Part shown: positions 1 to 10,478 of the stretch, piece by piece
Layout of the letters: every line of letters starts with the position of its first letter
How positions within the stretch are numbered: the first letter of the stretch is position 1
Origin: an uncultured Thermoanaerobaculia bacterium
GTDB lineage: Bacteria; Acidobacteriota; Thermoanaerobaculia; Multivoradales; Multivoraceae
Assembly: GCA_951813015.1 (NCBI GenBank)
Contig: CATOTG010000006.1
Coordinates: 959,501 to 1,023,500, forward strand
Direction: 5' to 3'
Length of the DNA: 64,000 bases
Notes under the pieces: generated by a model
Database searches by the model: none
Seen by the model: only the letters and a program-made list of their open reading frames with translations
What the model was told of the DNA's origin: nothing
Made by a program: the position numbers and the translations under genes

Positions 1-282
1 AAGGGTCGCCTCGGGAGTCGCGCGCTCGGGCGCCGGCCGGCTGCCGAACGACCAGGGGTCGCGCGCCTGTCCGCCCTCCGGCGGCGGCTGCTCCAGGGTG
101 TGCGGGGCCAATTCCACGACCTCGATCGTCGCCGAGCGCAGGTCGGCGGAAGTCGTGCGGGTGAAGCCGGGGCCGCCGCCGAACGAGGGCAGGTAGCGCC
201 AGCCGGCGATCGCCGCGACGATGGCGAGCAGGACCAGCAAGAGGGGGCGCGGCCGGTTCGACCCGGCTTTGGCGGCGCTCAT
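1..282 (-). CDS. Pilus/secretion operon protein, 3' end cut by window edge
   Basis: Only the first 94 residues are present; the gene continues past the window start. The start ATG overlaps the stop of the pilO-like gene in a 4-base ATGA, so it is translated with the pilM-N-O set. The product begins with a short basic segment, then one hydrophobic stretch (LLLVLLAIVAAIAGW, about residues 14-28) that should act as an inner-membrane anchor, then a Pro/Gly-rich linker ending in a DPWSFG motif. An Asp-Pro-(Phe/Trp) motif of this kind recurs in PilP/GspC-like proteins that bridge PilO to the secretin, so a PilP- or GspM-like role is plausible. That is inference from position; no family can be assigned from this fragment. 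Confidence 0.6.
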   Translation of the reverse strand, partial: MSAAKAGSNRPRPLLLVLLAIVAAIAGWRYLPSFGGGPGFTRTTSADLRSATIEVVELAPHTLEQPPPEGGQARDPWSFGSRPAPERATPEATL

Positions 283-857
283 GCTTCGGCCTCCCCGGTT
301 GCGGCGGCGGACTCGCTGTCCGTGAACAGGGTCGAGAGGCGCAGGTCGATGCGGAGGTTCGGAGTCGCTTCGCTGAGGCTGATCGACTCGAGGGCGACGA
401 ACGTGTCCGTCGTCTCGAGCTGGTTGATCAGCCGCCGCAGTTGGGAGTAGTTGCCTTCGACGGTGAAGACGAGCGACTTCTCGACCAGGCCGTACTGCTC
501 GAGCCGCTCCTCCGGGTAGGAGATGGCCCCCGGACGGAGCCCGGCGCGGTTCGCGAGTTCCTTGACCTCGCGGATGAGGTCGGTCACCCGTTCCTGTTCG
601 GTGGCGAAGCCCTCGCGGTACAGGCTCTCGACCCGGCTGCGCGTCGCTTCGACCGTCGCCACCTGGCCCTCGCGGCGAGCCACCTCCCGGGTTGTGCGCG
701 TGCGCAGGTTGCCTGCTTCGGCGATCTCGTCCTCCAGTGCCTGGAAGCGGCCCGCGTAGACGCCGCGATACGTCGACAGCAGGCCGGCGTTGATCACGCA
801 GAGGCCCACGCCGACCCAGAACCAGACGCGCAGGCGCCATCCCCGCCGGCGGCTCAC
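279..857 (-). CDS. pilO: PilO-like type IV pilus / type II secretion inner-membrane protein
   Basis: 192 residues, close to the usual PilO length. There is one N-terminal membrane helix (about residues 10-28), a long charged coiled-coil region (about 35-100), and a C-terminal ferredoxin-like domain containing FTVEGNYSQLRRLINQLE, the typical PilO core where each chain packs against PilN. The known role of the family is to form PilN/PilO heterodimers in the periplasm linking the cytoplasmic PilM ring to the outer-membrane secretin. It overlaps pilN by 4 bases upstream and the truncated gene by 4 bases downstream. The last 12 residues are Ala/Glu rich, echoing the longer Ala/Glu tail of the PilN neighbour. 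Confidence 0.85.
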   Translation of the reverse strand: MSRRRGWRLRVWFWVGVGLCVINAGLLSTYRGVYAGRFQALEDEIAEAGNLRTRTTREVARREGQVATVEATRSRVESLYREGFATEQERVTDLIREVKELANRAGLRPGAISYPEERLEQYGLVEKSLVFTVEGNYSQLRRLINQLETTDTFVALESISLSEATPNLRIDLRLSTLFTDSESAAATGEAEA

Positions 858-1690
858 GGCTGTCCCGCCATCGGCTCTGACTCCGGCCCGGCGGCTTCGG
901 CGTCCGCGGCGGATTCGTTCTCGGCTGCAGCGGATGCGGTCTCGTCCGCGGCGGCTTCAGCCTTGCCCGCGGCTGATGCGGTCTCGTCCGCGGCTGATGC
1001 GGTCTCGTCCGCGGCGGCCCCGAGCTTGCCCGCGGCGGCGCCGGTCTCGTCCACGGCAGTCTCGTCCGCAGCGGACTCAGGCTCGCCTGCAGCGAGCGCC
1101 GGCCTGTAGGCGACGGCAATCGTGAAGTCCAGCGGACCGGCGTCCTGCTGGCTCTCGTGCCGCAGCTTCGGACCGTCGAACGACGGGTGTTCGAACAGGG
1201 AATCGATCAGCTCGAGCAGGCCATCGTCGTCCTGGGCTTCGCCGCTGATGTCGAGCATCACGCGTGCCGCAACGTCCGGCCCCGGCTCGACCTGCCGTCG
1301 CCGTCGCCGTTCGCTCGGCTGGGGTGCGAGGCTGCGAAGCCGCGTGTTCCACGGCAGCACCTCCTCGATGTCGGTGAACAGCCGGCCCCAGGGGAACCGC
1401 CGATCCGCGATGCGCTCGTTCAGGAACGCGACCTCGCGGTTCTGGGATTGCACATCGAGGCGCGCGAGCTCCGCAGCCAGCCGGTCCAGTTCGGCGCCAT
1501 CCCCGGCAAGCTGCTGGCGCAACCCGGCAAGTTCGGACCGAGCGTCGGCCGAGCCGGTCAGATAGCCCCAGTACAGCACCGCGTTGAAGGCGAGGAGCGT
1601 CGTCCCGAGGGCCCACAGAACGGCGGTCAGGCGCCGCCAGGGCCGGCGGTTGACGAACGGGCGCGCGGCCAGGTTGAATCCGTTCTTCAT
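854..1690 (-). CDS. pilN: PilN-like inner-membrane assembly protein with repetitive Ala/Glu tail
   Basis: 278 residues. The N-terminus (NLAARPF, residues 5-11) matches the conserved PilN cytoplasmic motif that inserts into the PilM groove; it is followed by a membrane helix (about 22-45), a coiled coil (about 50-95) and a periplasmic domain ending near residue 205. The final 70 or so residues are unusual: low-complexity repeats of Ala, Asp, Glu and Thr around the phrase SAADETA. Typical PilN proteins are near 190-210 residues, so the tail is an extra. It is encoded by imperfect 21-base units. Start and stop overlap pilM and pilO by 4 bases each, indicating coupled translation. Confidence 0.85.
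   Translation of the reverse strand: MKNGFNLAARPFVNRRPWRRLTAVLWALGTTLLAFNAVLYWGYLTGSADARSELAGLRQQLAGDGAELDRLAAELARLDVQSQNREVAFLNERIADRRFPWGRLFTDIEEVLPWNTRLRSLAPQPSERRRRRQVEPGPDVAARVMLDISGEAQDDDGLLELIDSLFEHPSFDGPKLRHESQQDAGPLDFTIAVAYRPALAAGEPESAADETAVDETGAAAGKLGAAADETASAADETASAAGKAEAAADETASAAAENESAADAEAAGPESEPMAGQP
905..1085. repeat. Degenerate tandem repeat encoding the PilN Ala/Glu tail
   Basis: Roughly 21-base units, with two perfect adjacent copies at 971-991 and 992-1012 and several diverged relatives on both sides. The unit length is a multiple of three, so copy-number changes keep the PilN frame open. Units contain the recurrent core ggtctcgtccgcggc. Confidence 0.8.
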
Positions 1691-2662
1691 GTCCTCACCG
1701 TCAGCGACGCGCCGAGCATCGGCAGGGCCTGCTGGACACCGATCTCGGTGGTCGCGGGTTGGGCGCCGAGGGCGCCGTTGCCGTCGAGAATCCGGGCCGG
1801 CAGTCCGAACCCCTCTTCGAGCCGGTCACTCCAGGCCTCGCGGTCTTGTTCGGCGGCCAGCATCAGGACGTGCGCTGGCAGGGACCGGTTGGAGCCGAAC
1901 AGCTCGCGTTCCTCGATGAAACTCCGGGTCAATCGCAGATCGCGAACAGCCAGGTTCGAGGTGACGGAGGACGCGAGGTCCGGATCGATGCTCTTGTAGC
2001 GGAAGAGAGCTGGACCCTCGTCCGCGTACGCGAGCAGGGAGTAGCCGTCCGGATGGGCGACGAGGAGCAGGAAGGGGCCGGAACCGCCGTCAAGGCGAAC
2101 GAGCCCGTCTGCAGCGCTCAGGCTCTCGTTCGTCACCGTGCCGACGTGGATGCCGGCGCGCCTGAAGGAGTCTTCGATCTGGGCCAGGACATGCTCGACG
2201 CCGAAGCCGATCAGGAAGCGGGTGGCGCCGTTGTCGGCGGCCCCGGTCCGTCTGCCGCGGACACGGAGCTCCTCGACCCGGAACGGGACCTGCTTGCGGA
2301 GTTTGAAGCGCAGGGCCTCTTCCCGCAGGCTTGGCTTGCCCGGGACTTCTTCGAGTTCGGCGAAGGTGAGGCGGAGCCAGCGGTCGGGGAGAACCAGAGC
2401 GGCGTGGGTGACCGGTTCGCCGATGGCGATGTCGGCGGCCTGCTGAAGCTCGGCGACGACTTCGTGAAACTGTGCGGGTTCGCGCAACGGCCCGCCCAGG
2501 GCGCCTTCCTGGAAGGTGTCGGCGGGCAACTCCCGTCGCCGGACGGCCTGGAGCTTGGGGACCGCCCCGTCCTGACGCAGAAAGTGCGCCAGGACGAGCT
2601 CGCGCTCATCGAGCAGGAACACCGACGCCGGTCCCCGAGGGTCGTCGAGGCCGACCAGGCGT

Positions 2663-4347
<1,685 letters not shown>

Positions 4348-4348
<1 letters not shown>

Positions 4349-5589
4349 CAGCCCTGCACCTGTCCGAGCACGCTGAACAGCGGCAGATACATCGAAAGGA
4401 CGAGCAGCGCGATGGTGAAGCCCATGACGACCAGCATCACCGGCTCGATCAGGGAGAGCAGGCGCTCGGTGCGGGTCTCCACGTCCTCGTCGAGAAAGTC
4501 GGAGACGCTGTTCACCATCTCGTCCAGTGCCCCGGTCGCCTCACCGACCTTGACCATGTCGATCGCGAGATCGGTGAACGCCTCGGACTCTTCGAGCGCG
4601 GTGTGGAACGCCGCTCCCTCGCGTATCCGCGGACCGAGGGCCGCCGCGCGGCCGTGCAGGAAGCGGTTGGTGACGGCCGAGGAGGCGGTGTCCAGGGCCG
4701 CGGCCAGCGGCAGGCCGCCGTGCAGCAGCGTGGCCAGGGAACGGCAGAACTCGGACAGCGCGAAGCGGTGGAGGATCGGACCGATGATCGGCGTCCGAAG
4801 CTTGAAACGATCGACCATCGCGCCGAGGCGGCCGCCCTGGCCGACCCTCCAGGCAGCCCAGGCGCCGATCGCCGCTGCGGCCAGAAGCACGAGGGTGGCT
4901 GGATTGCGCAGCAGTTGGGACAGGCTGAGCAGCGCCTGCGTGAGCCAGGGCAGGTCGAGGTCGAGGGCGACGTAGAACTCTTCGAAGCGGGGCATGACGA
5001 AGAACATCATCACGGCCACGATGCCGACCGACAGGCAGACCAGCAACGCCGGGTAGAAGAGCGCGCTGACCACTCGCTTGCGGGAACCGGTGACCAGCTT
5101 GAGCTGCCGGACATAGCGGCGGATCACCCGCTCAAGGCCGCCGCTCTGCTCGCCGGCCTTGAGCATCGACGCGTAGATCGGCGGGAAGGTGTCGCCGGCC
5201 TCCGAGAAGGCGTCGGAAAGCTCCGCGCCGCTCTCGACCCGGTCCTTGATCTCGGCCAGCGCCTCCTTGAACCTGGCGTTGCGTTGCCGTTCGTGCATCA
5301 GCTCCAGGCACTGGAGCAGGGGCAACCCCGCGCCGAGCAGGCCGGCCAACTGTTGATTGAAGACCAGAAAGTCCGGACCGGGGATCGTCTTGCGGGAGTC
5401 GCCCTGTCCGGCCACGGACGCCGAGCCCAGCAGCGATCCGAGCGCGTGCTGCAGGCCACGGCGCCGGATCTCGAAGACATGAAGCCCGCGCCGCTCGAAT
5501 TCGCGCCGCGCACTGCGGAGGTCCCGCGCTTCGTGAATCTGCTCCACGATGCGACCGTCGGCAGTTCCCAGCCGGCAGACGAACTGCAT
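4348..5589 (-). CDS. gspF: GspF/PilC inner-membrane platform protein
   Basis: 413 residues with the two homologous T2SSF domains typical of the family (about residues 75-200 and 275-400) and three membrane helices (about 177-200, 225-250 and 382-405). The first domain carries LLGAGLPLLQCLEL and the second HGGLPLAAALDTAS. It recruits GspE on the cytoplasmic side and forms the rotating platform of the pilus or pseudopilus. A segment of the second domain has an inverted, diverged copy inside polA about 15 kb away (see 4627-4713). It sits 14 bases after the secretin-N-like gene and overlaps gspE. Confidence 0.95.
4627..4713 (-). repeat. gspF segment duplicated in antisense within polA
   Basis: These 87 bases encode 29 residues of the second GspF domain (from LPLAAALDTAS to RAAALGPR). 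By eye about 73 of 87 bases match the interval 19613-19699 without gaps when both are read on the same strand; there the segment lies antisense to polA. The antisense translation of the polA copy keeps 25 of the 29 GspF residues. Confidence 0.8.
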
Positions 5590-5603
5590 GGTCAGAGCCG
5601 GTC

Positions 5604-6323
5604 CTACTCGCCGGCGCCCAGGCCGTCTTCCTGGGCTGGCCGGACGGTTACTGCGACGACCAGGCCGCTGGCCTCCGCGTCGCGGTAGGAGAGCGCAAGA
5701 ACCAGCGGCTTGCCGACCCAGACGTTCAGGTGGCCGCTGAAGACGTGCTCACCCAGGCCGCCTCCCCGGCTGCGCTCGACCTCGACGCCGTAGAGCTTGA
5801 GCCGGCGGTCGAGCAGAACGGTGCCGACCCGGAAGCCGATCCGGAACTCGGAGCCGACTTCGAAGCGCACGTCTTCCCCTTCCATCGCCTCGAAGCGGCC
5901 GTGGCCGAGCTGCCGGTAGCTGGTGAAGGCCAGCCAGTCGCCCAACTCGTCAATGAGTTGGGCCGGCAACTCGGAACGGGGATCGCCGCTGCCACGGCGC
6001 GACGCTTCGAGAATGAAGATCTCGAACTCGACCTGGCGGCGGGGATGGTCGAAGTCGCGGAGCAGGGCCAGCAGGTGCTCGAGGACGCTGCGCGCGTCCC
6101 TGAGCACGAGGGTGTTCGTCGCGCGTTGCAGTTCGATCGTGCCGTGAGCAGACATCTCGCTCTGCATCCACTCCAGGGCGTCGTCGGCGCGCTGGTGCTG
6201 AAGCGTGAACGCATGTCGGACCTGCGTTTCGGCCTCCTGTTGCGCGGCGCCGGCGGCCGGGAGAAGCAGCAGAGCAGCTACGGCCAGAGCGATTCGCGCA
6301 CTCGCGGCACGCGCGGTCGTCAT
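5604..6323 (-). CDS. Exported secretin-N-domain-like protein
   Basis: 239 residues with a clear signal peptide (about residues 1-27, ending in AGAAQQ). The mature part starts with FTLQHQRADDALEWMQ followed by IELQRATNTLVLRD and LLALLRDFDHPRRQVEFEIFILEAS, the pattern of a secretin N1/N2 (short NolW-like) domain: the strand and helix repeat that precedes the channel domain of secretins such as GspD and PilQ. The beta-barrel secretin domain itself is absent, so this is not a complete outer-membrane channel. It is coupled by ATGA to the anti-sigma gene and lies 14 bases before gspF. A role as a periplasmic partner of the secretion platform is inference. Confidence 0.7.
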   Translation of the reverse strand: MTTARAASARIALAVAALLLLPAAGAAQQEAETQVRHAFTLQHQRADDALEWMQSEMSAHGTIELQRATNTLVLRDARSVLEHLLALLRDFDHPRRQVEFEIFILEASRRGSGDPRSELPAQLIDELGDWLAFTSYRQLGHGRFEAMEGEDVRFEVGSEFRIGFRVGTVLLDRRLKLYGVEVERSRGGGLGEHVFSGHLNVWVGKPLVLALSYRDAEASGLVVAVTVRPAQEDGLGAGE

Positions 6324-6886
6324 GGCGCGACCTCCGTGACGACCAGGACCATGTCCAGGCTGGAGCCCAGGCCGTTGGCGGGGTGCTGGAACAAGCCCAT
6401 CGGCTCGTTGCCGAGCGGCTCCACGAGCGGGGCCATCGCGACATGGTCCGGGAGGCTCAACTCGGAACCCGCGACGTCGCTGGCCGTTGGCGCGGTCTTC
6501 GGCCACAGGAGGAAACTCAGGCCGAGGGCCGCGGCGGCCGTGCCCGCTGCCAGCACCGACGCGACGGGCAGGCGGCGGCGGGCGGTCCGTGCCGCGTTGA
6601 GCCGCTCCCGGGTGGCGCGTCCGTCGAGTTCGAGGCGGACCCGCTTGCGGATCTCGTCGACCTCGTCAGACTCCTCGGAGCGGTCGCGAGCGCCGGTCAT
6701 GTCGCCGCTCCAGAGGAGCAGCGGGTCGACCTGGAGCGAAACCCTCCGGCAGTGTCCGCAATCCTCACGGTGGCGGAGGGCGTCTTCCCAGGCGCGGTCG
6801 CTGGCCGAGTCGCCGACGTCGGCGCTCTGTTCGGCGTGCTCGCGCTTGCGTACGAGCGCGGCCCAGTCCGGGCAGGCGGCGGTCAT
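6320..6886 (-). CDS. Anti-sigma factor with zinc-binding motif and one membrane helix
   Basis: 188 residues. Near residues 36-43 is HREDCGHC, the HxxxCxxC signature of ZAS-family anti-sigma factors, which bind an ECF sigma factor in the cytoplasm. A single membrane helix (about residues 98-121, LPVASVLAAGTAAAALGLSFLLWP) is followed by a short periplasmic tail. It overlaps the sigma gene by four bases upstream and the secretin-N-like gene by four bases downstream. The arrangement indicates that the adjacent sigma factor is held at the membrane until a signal releases it; the signal is not evident. Confidence 0.8.
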   Translation of the reverse strand: MTAACPDWAALVRKREHAEQSADVGDSASDRAWEDALRHREDCGHCRRVSLQVDPLLLWSGDMTGARDRSEESDEVDEIRKRVRLELDGRATRERLNAARTARRRLPVASVLAAGTAAAALGLSFLLWPKTAPTASDVAGSELSLPDHVAMAPLVEPLGNEPMGLFQHPANGLGSSLDMVLVVTEVAP

Positions 6887-7593
6887 GAGCGTTCCTTGAT
6901 CCCTGCCTGCCGGCCCTGAGGCTGTTTGGCGTATTCGGGGTACCGCTTCAGCAGTTCCTCGCGGAGTTGCCGGCGGCTGTTGAACAGATGGTTGCGGACG
7001 GTGGAGGGGCGGATGCCGAGGATCTGAGCGATCTCCCTGCCCTTCAGCCCCTCCATCTCGCGCAGCACGAAGACCGCGCGCTGTTTCTCGCTCAGCGTTG
7101 ACGCCAGCTCGTGGAAGACCGTCTTGATCTCCCGTTCGGTCAGGTTCTCGAGTTGCCGCGAAAAGGCCTCGCCGCTTTGGTGCTCGTGCTGCAACTGGAA
7201 TCCCTGCAGCGAGCGCAGGCGGGACGAGCGGGAGCGCAGATGGTCGATCGCCAGGTTGGAGACGATGCGGTAGATCCAGGTGTTCGGGCTGTAACGGCGA
7301 TCGAAGCGGTGGCGTGAATCCCAGATCCGCAGAAAAGCGATCTGGACGATGTCGCGCGCGTCTTCGCGGTCCCCAACCATGCTGGTCGCCGTATGCAGCA
7401 ACTGGGCGCCCTTGCGCCGCATCAACTCGTCGAGTGCGAGCTCGTCGTCGCTGCGCATGCCCTCCAGCAGCTCGGCGTCGGACGCCTCGGACCACGCCAC
7501 CTTGCGCTGACGACGCGAGTAGGCGATCGTCAGACCGCTCCGTTGAGGATCTTCGCGTGGTGGTTCCATGCGGCTGACTTGCGCGGATCTCAT
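6883..7593 (-). CDS. ECF-family RNA polymerase sigma factor
   Basis: 236 residues from the chosen ATG. Region 2 is seen at about residues 38-115 (ARDIVQIAFLRIWDSRHRF and NTWIYRIVSNLAIDHLR) and region 4 near residues 160-215 (LSEKQRAVFVLREMEGLKGREIAQILGI), matching group IV (ECF) sigma factors. A downstream ATG at 7569 (MEPPRED) is an equally good start; neither has a strong ribosome-binding site. It is the first gene of a block continuing into anti-sigma, secretin-N-like, gspF, gspE and pilMNO genes, so it may autoregulate this secretion/pilus locus. Confidence 0.88.
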   Translation of the reverse strand: MRSAQVSRMEPPREDPQRSGLTIAYSRRQRKVAWSEASDAELLEGMRSDDELALDELMRRKGAQLLHTATSMVGDREDARDIVQIAFLRIWDSRHRFDRRYSPNTWIYRIVSNLAIDHLRSRSSRLRSLQGFQLQHEHQSGEAFSRQLENLTEREIKTVFHELASTLSEKQRAVFVLREMEGLKGREIAQILGIRPSTVRNHLFNSRRQLREELLKRYPEYAKQPQGRQAGIKERS

Positions 7594-7760
7594 GCCTCGC
7601 TGTTGATACGGAGGCCCGGGGCAAAGCGTCCAAAGACTGCGCTTCGAGGAATATGGAGCGCTAGCCGCCCGGCCGCGACGACGACTCGAGGCGGGCGGAA
7701 TTATACTCCCGGACCAGTGCGGTCCCGATCGGACGCCTCCGCTCCGGCCGCTCGACAAGC

Positions 7761-9047
7761 ATGTGGTTCCTGTACCAGCTCGCGATGGCGGCGGGTCTGG
7801 GCCTGGCGGCGCCGGTGCTGTTGGCCCGCCGAGGTCGCCACTACCTGCAGACCCTGCCGGCCCGGCTTGGGCGGCTGCCGGAGGCCCGGGGGGCACGGCC
7901 GCTGTGGCTCCATGCGGCCTCCGTGGGCGAGACGGCGGTCGCGTCGACCTTCGCGCGCAACCTGCCGGCCGACCTCGATCTGCTGGTGACGACCGTCACG
8001 CCTACCGGTCAGGCGGCGGCGAAGAAGCTCTTCCTGCCGCTTGCGAATGAGCGCCGCAGTGTCGTCGTCACCTACCTGCCGTTCGACCTGGGTCCCCTCG
8101 TGTCCGGGTTCCTGGACCGGTACTCGCCGCGGGCCCTGGCGCTGCTCGAGAGCGAACTCTGGCCGCTTTTGCTGCGGAGTTGTCGCCGGCGCGGGATCCC
8201 GGTTGCGGTACTCAACGCCCGCGTGAGCGACCGCAGCTTCGTCCGCATGCGGCGCGCCGGGCGTCTGTGCCGGCGGACGCTGCTCGATCCGGTCAGTCGC
8301 TTCGCCGTCCAGAGCCCCCAGGACGAGGATCGGCTGTTGAGCCTGGGAGCTGCGGTGGAGAAGGTGATCCAGACCGGGAACCTGAAGTTCGACAGTCCCG
8401 AACCGGCGCCGGTCGCCGGCCTCGAACAGGCTCTTCGCGGTCTTGCCGCGGACCGGCCGATTCTCGTCGTCGGCTCGACCATGGCCGGCGAGGAGGGGAT
8501 CGTTCTCGATGCCTTCGAGCGGTTGGAACGTGACGCGATGCTGGTTCTGGCGCCGCGCCATCCCGAGCGTTTCGACGAGGTCTGGAGCGAGGTGGAGAAG
8601 CGATCGCTGCCGGCGTTGCGGCGGAGTCGGATGGAGTCGGCGGGAATCGGTGCGCCGGCGCCGGTTCGTGTCGTCCTGCTCGACTCCCTGGGCGAACTCG
8701 CCTCGATCTACCGCCTCGCGGCCGCGGCCTTCATCGGCGGCTCGCTGGTGCCGACCGGCGGACACAACCCGATCGAGGCGGCGCTGTTCGGCGTGCCGGT
8801 GATCGTCGGCCCGTCGATGGAGAACTTCCGGCGCATGGCCGACGACTTCGAAGCCGCTGGAGCGCTGACGGTGGTCGGCGACGGCGAGGCCCTCACGTCG
8901 GCGTGGCGCCGCCTGCTCGACCGGCCCGCCGGGGCGGCGGACCAGGGCCGGCGGGGGCGGGCGATCGTCGACCGGAACCGCGGCGCGGTCGAGCGCTCCG
9001 TGGAGCTTCTCGGTCGACTCGTGGACCTGGACCGGGACGTGGGCTGA
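7761..9047 (+). CDS. waaA: 3-deoxy-D-manno-octulosonic acid (KDO) transferase
   Basis: 428 residues, normal for WaaA (KdtA). It transfers KDO from CMP-KDO to lipid IVA at the inner face of the inner membrane. An N-terminal membrane segment (about residues 5-22) is followed by the glycosyltransferase N domain with LWLHAASVGE (about 49-58) and LLVTTVTPTGQ, and the C domain with GGSLVPTGGHNPIEAA, the conserved nucleotide-sugar site. Its stop is two bases before the GTG start of lpxK, so both lipid A genes form one unit. It is divergent from the sigma-factor operon; a TATACT hexamer at 7702-7707 may be part of its promoter, with no good -35 box. Confidence 0.93.
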   Translation: MWFLYQLAMAAGLGLAAPVLLARRGRHYLQTLPARLGRLPEARGARPLWLHAASVGETAVASTFARNLPADLDLLVTTVTPTGQAAAKKLFLPLANERRSVVVTYLPFDLGPLVSGFLDRYSPRALALLESELWPLLLRSCRRRGIPVAVLNARVSDRSFVRMRRAGRLCRRTLLDPVSRFAVQSPQDEDRLLSLGAAVEKVIQTGNLKFDSPEPAPVAGLEQALRGLAADRPILVVGSTMAGEEGIVLDAFERLERDAMLVLAPRHPERFDEVWSEVEKRSLPALRRSRMESAGIGAPAPVRVVLLDSLGELASIYRLAAAAFIGGSLVPTGGHNPIEAALFGVPVIVGPSMENFRRMADDFEAAGALTVVGDGEALTSAWRRLLDRPAGAADQGRRGRAIVDRNRGAVERSVELLGRLVDLDRDVG

Positions 9048-9049
9048 GC

Positions 9050-10102
9050 GTGATCCCCAGTCCCTGGCAACGGTTCTACGGCTGGGCGCACGACCGGCGC
9101 CGTCGCTACTGGGCGGCAAGGGCGGAGAGCCTGGGTCGTCCCACGGTAAGCGTCGGCAACCTGCACTGGGGCGGCAGCGGCAAGACGCCGACGGTAATCG
9201 CCGTTGCTCTCGGCCTGACCGATTCGGGTCGGCGGGTTGCGGTTCTTTCGCGCGGATACCGCCGTCGAGGCCGGACGCCCCTGGTCGTCAGCCTTGGCGA
9301 GCGCGCCCTGGCCACGGTCGAGGAGGCGGGCGACGAACCGGTGATGATCGCCGGGCAGGCGCCTGGCGTTGCCGTCGTCGTCGGCGCGGACCGCCGCGCG
9401 GCCGCGGCGCTTGCGCTCGGAGGCGATCCGACCATCGACGTCTTCGTCCTCGACGACGGCTTCTCCCACGTCCGTGTGCGCCGCGACGTCGAGATCCTGA
9501 CCTTTCCCGCCTCCGACCCGTTCGCGGGCGGCCTGCTTCTGCCTGGAGGCCGCCTGCGCGAGCCGCTGGCCAACGTGAGTCTGGCCGACGCGGTGGTGCT
9601 CACCGGCCTCGAAGGGCGCTCGATTGGCGATTCCGCCCGCGATGACGGCCCTGGGCGCGTCCGCCGGCCCGCCGCGAACGAGCCGCCGGCCGACTTCGAG
9701 CCGACCCTGCGCCGGCACGGCTTCACCGGCAGGGTGTTCACCTCGTCGCTCAGGCCGGAAATCGTGGGGGAATCCGTGGAGGGATCACTGCCCCGCCGGC
9801 CGCTCCTCGTCACCGGCGTCGCCCGGCCCGAGCGCGTTGCCCGCACCGCGGCCCGGGTTGGCCTGGAGTGCGTGTGCCACCTCCGCTACCCCGACCATCA
9901 CGGCTACCCGCCGCGGTCCCTGCACAGGATCGAAGCCGCCTGCGTCCGGCATCGCTGCGACGCCGTCGTGGTGACCTCCAAGGACGCGGTCAAACTGCGC
10001 GGCCGGTGGCCGGAAGGGGCGCCACCGCTGGTGGAACTCAGGGTGGAGGCGCTGCTTGATCCTGAGTTCCCGGCCTGGCTCGCCCATCGCTTGGCACACT
10101 GA
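9050..10102 (+). CDS. lpxK: Tetraacyldisaccharide 4'-kinase
   Basis: 350 residues from a GTG start two bases after the waaA stop; the conserved N-terminus VIPSPWQRFYGW favours this start over longer in-frame options. LpxK phosphorylates the 4' position of the lipid A disaccharide at the inner membrane. The P-loop is GGSGKTPT (about residues 42-49), followed by RGYRRRGRTPLVV and the DDGFSHVRVRRDVEI segment that is typical of the family. The middle section around residues 205-230 (ANEPPADFEPTLRRHGF) is unusual for LpxK, and a diverged copy of it appears about 2.3 kb downstream between two HNH genes. Confidence 0.93.
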   Translation: MIPSPWQRFYGWAHDRRRRYWAARAESLGRPTVSVGNLHWGGSGKTPTVIAVALGLTDSGRRVAVLSRGYRRRGRTPLVVSLGERALATVEEAGDEPVMIAGQAPGVAVVVGADRRAAAALALGGDPTIDVFVLDDGFSHVRVRRDVEILTFPASDPFAGGLLLPGGRLREPLANVSLADAVVLTGLEGRSIGDSARDDGPGRVRRPAANEPPADFEPTLRRHGFTGRVFTSSLRPEIVGESVEGSLPRRPLLVTGVARPERVARTAARVGLECVCHLRYPDHHGYPPRSLHRIEAACVRHRCDAVVVTSKDAVKLRGRWPEGAPPLVELRVEALLDPEFPAWLAHRLAH

Positions 10103-10187
10103 ATCGGGAGCGGGGAGTTCTCGTCATACGATATGCCTGCCGTTGCGGCAATGAGGCAAAGCCGCTTCCCGGTCAAAGATCAAAGCC

Positions 10188-10478
10188 ATGGCAATGGAAC
10201 GCGCAAGTCTGCGAATCGACACGAGTCTCATGAGGAGCCTCGAAGTCGAGGCGAAGCGGCAGCGACGGTCGCCTTCGCGCCTCGCGGGCGAGGCGATCGA
10301 GACGATGCTGCTCAACTGCGCCGAGAAGCGCGCCGCCATGCTTGCGGCGATCGACGAGGCCGAAGAGGGATCGTTCGTGTCCGAGAAAGCGATGAACGAC
10401 TGGGTGTCGTCTTGGGGGACCGATTCAGAGACCCCGGCCCCGGCGCCTGATGTGCTGCCCCGATCCCGTGATCGGTGA
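10188..10478 (+). CDS. Ribbon-helix-helix antitoxin-like protein
   Basis: 96 residues. The N-terminus (ASLRIDTSLMRSLEVEAKRQRRSPSRLAGEAIE) has the strand-helix-helix pattern of ribbon-helix-helix (CopG/ParD-like) DNA-binding proteins, and the acidic C-terminal tail is the usual toxin-neutralising part. The adjacent downstream ParE-like gene begins inside its stop codon (GTGA), so the pair is a type II toxin-antitoxin module. The antitoxin would repress the pair by binding its own promoter in the 85 bases after lpxK. A second in-frame ATG lies 6 bases downstream. Confidence 0.8.
   Translation: MAMERASLRIDTSLMRSLEVEAKRQRRSPSRLAGEAIETMLLNCAEKRAAMLAAIDEAEEGSFVSEKAMNDWVSSWGTDSETPAPAPDVLPRSRDR

Noticed and set aside
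4627..4713. The gspF segment could match polA by shared GC-rich codon bias
   Set aside because: Ungapped matching at about 73 of 87 bases with 25 of 29 residues kept in the correct antisense frame is far beyond what codon bias gives elsewhere in the window, though I could not compute a probability.
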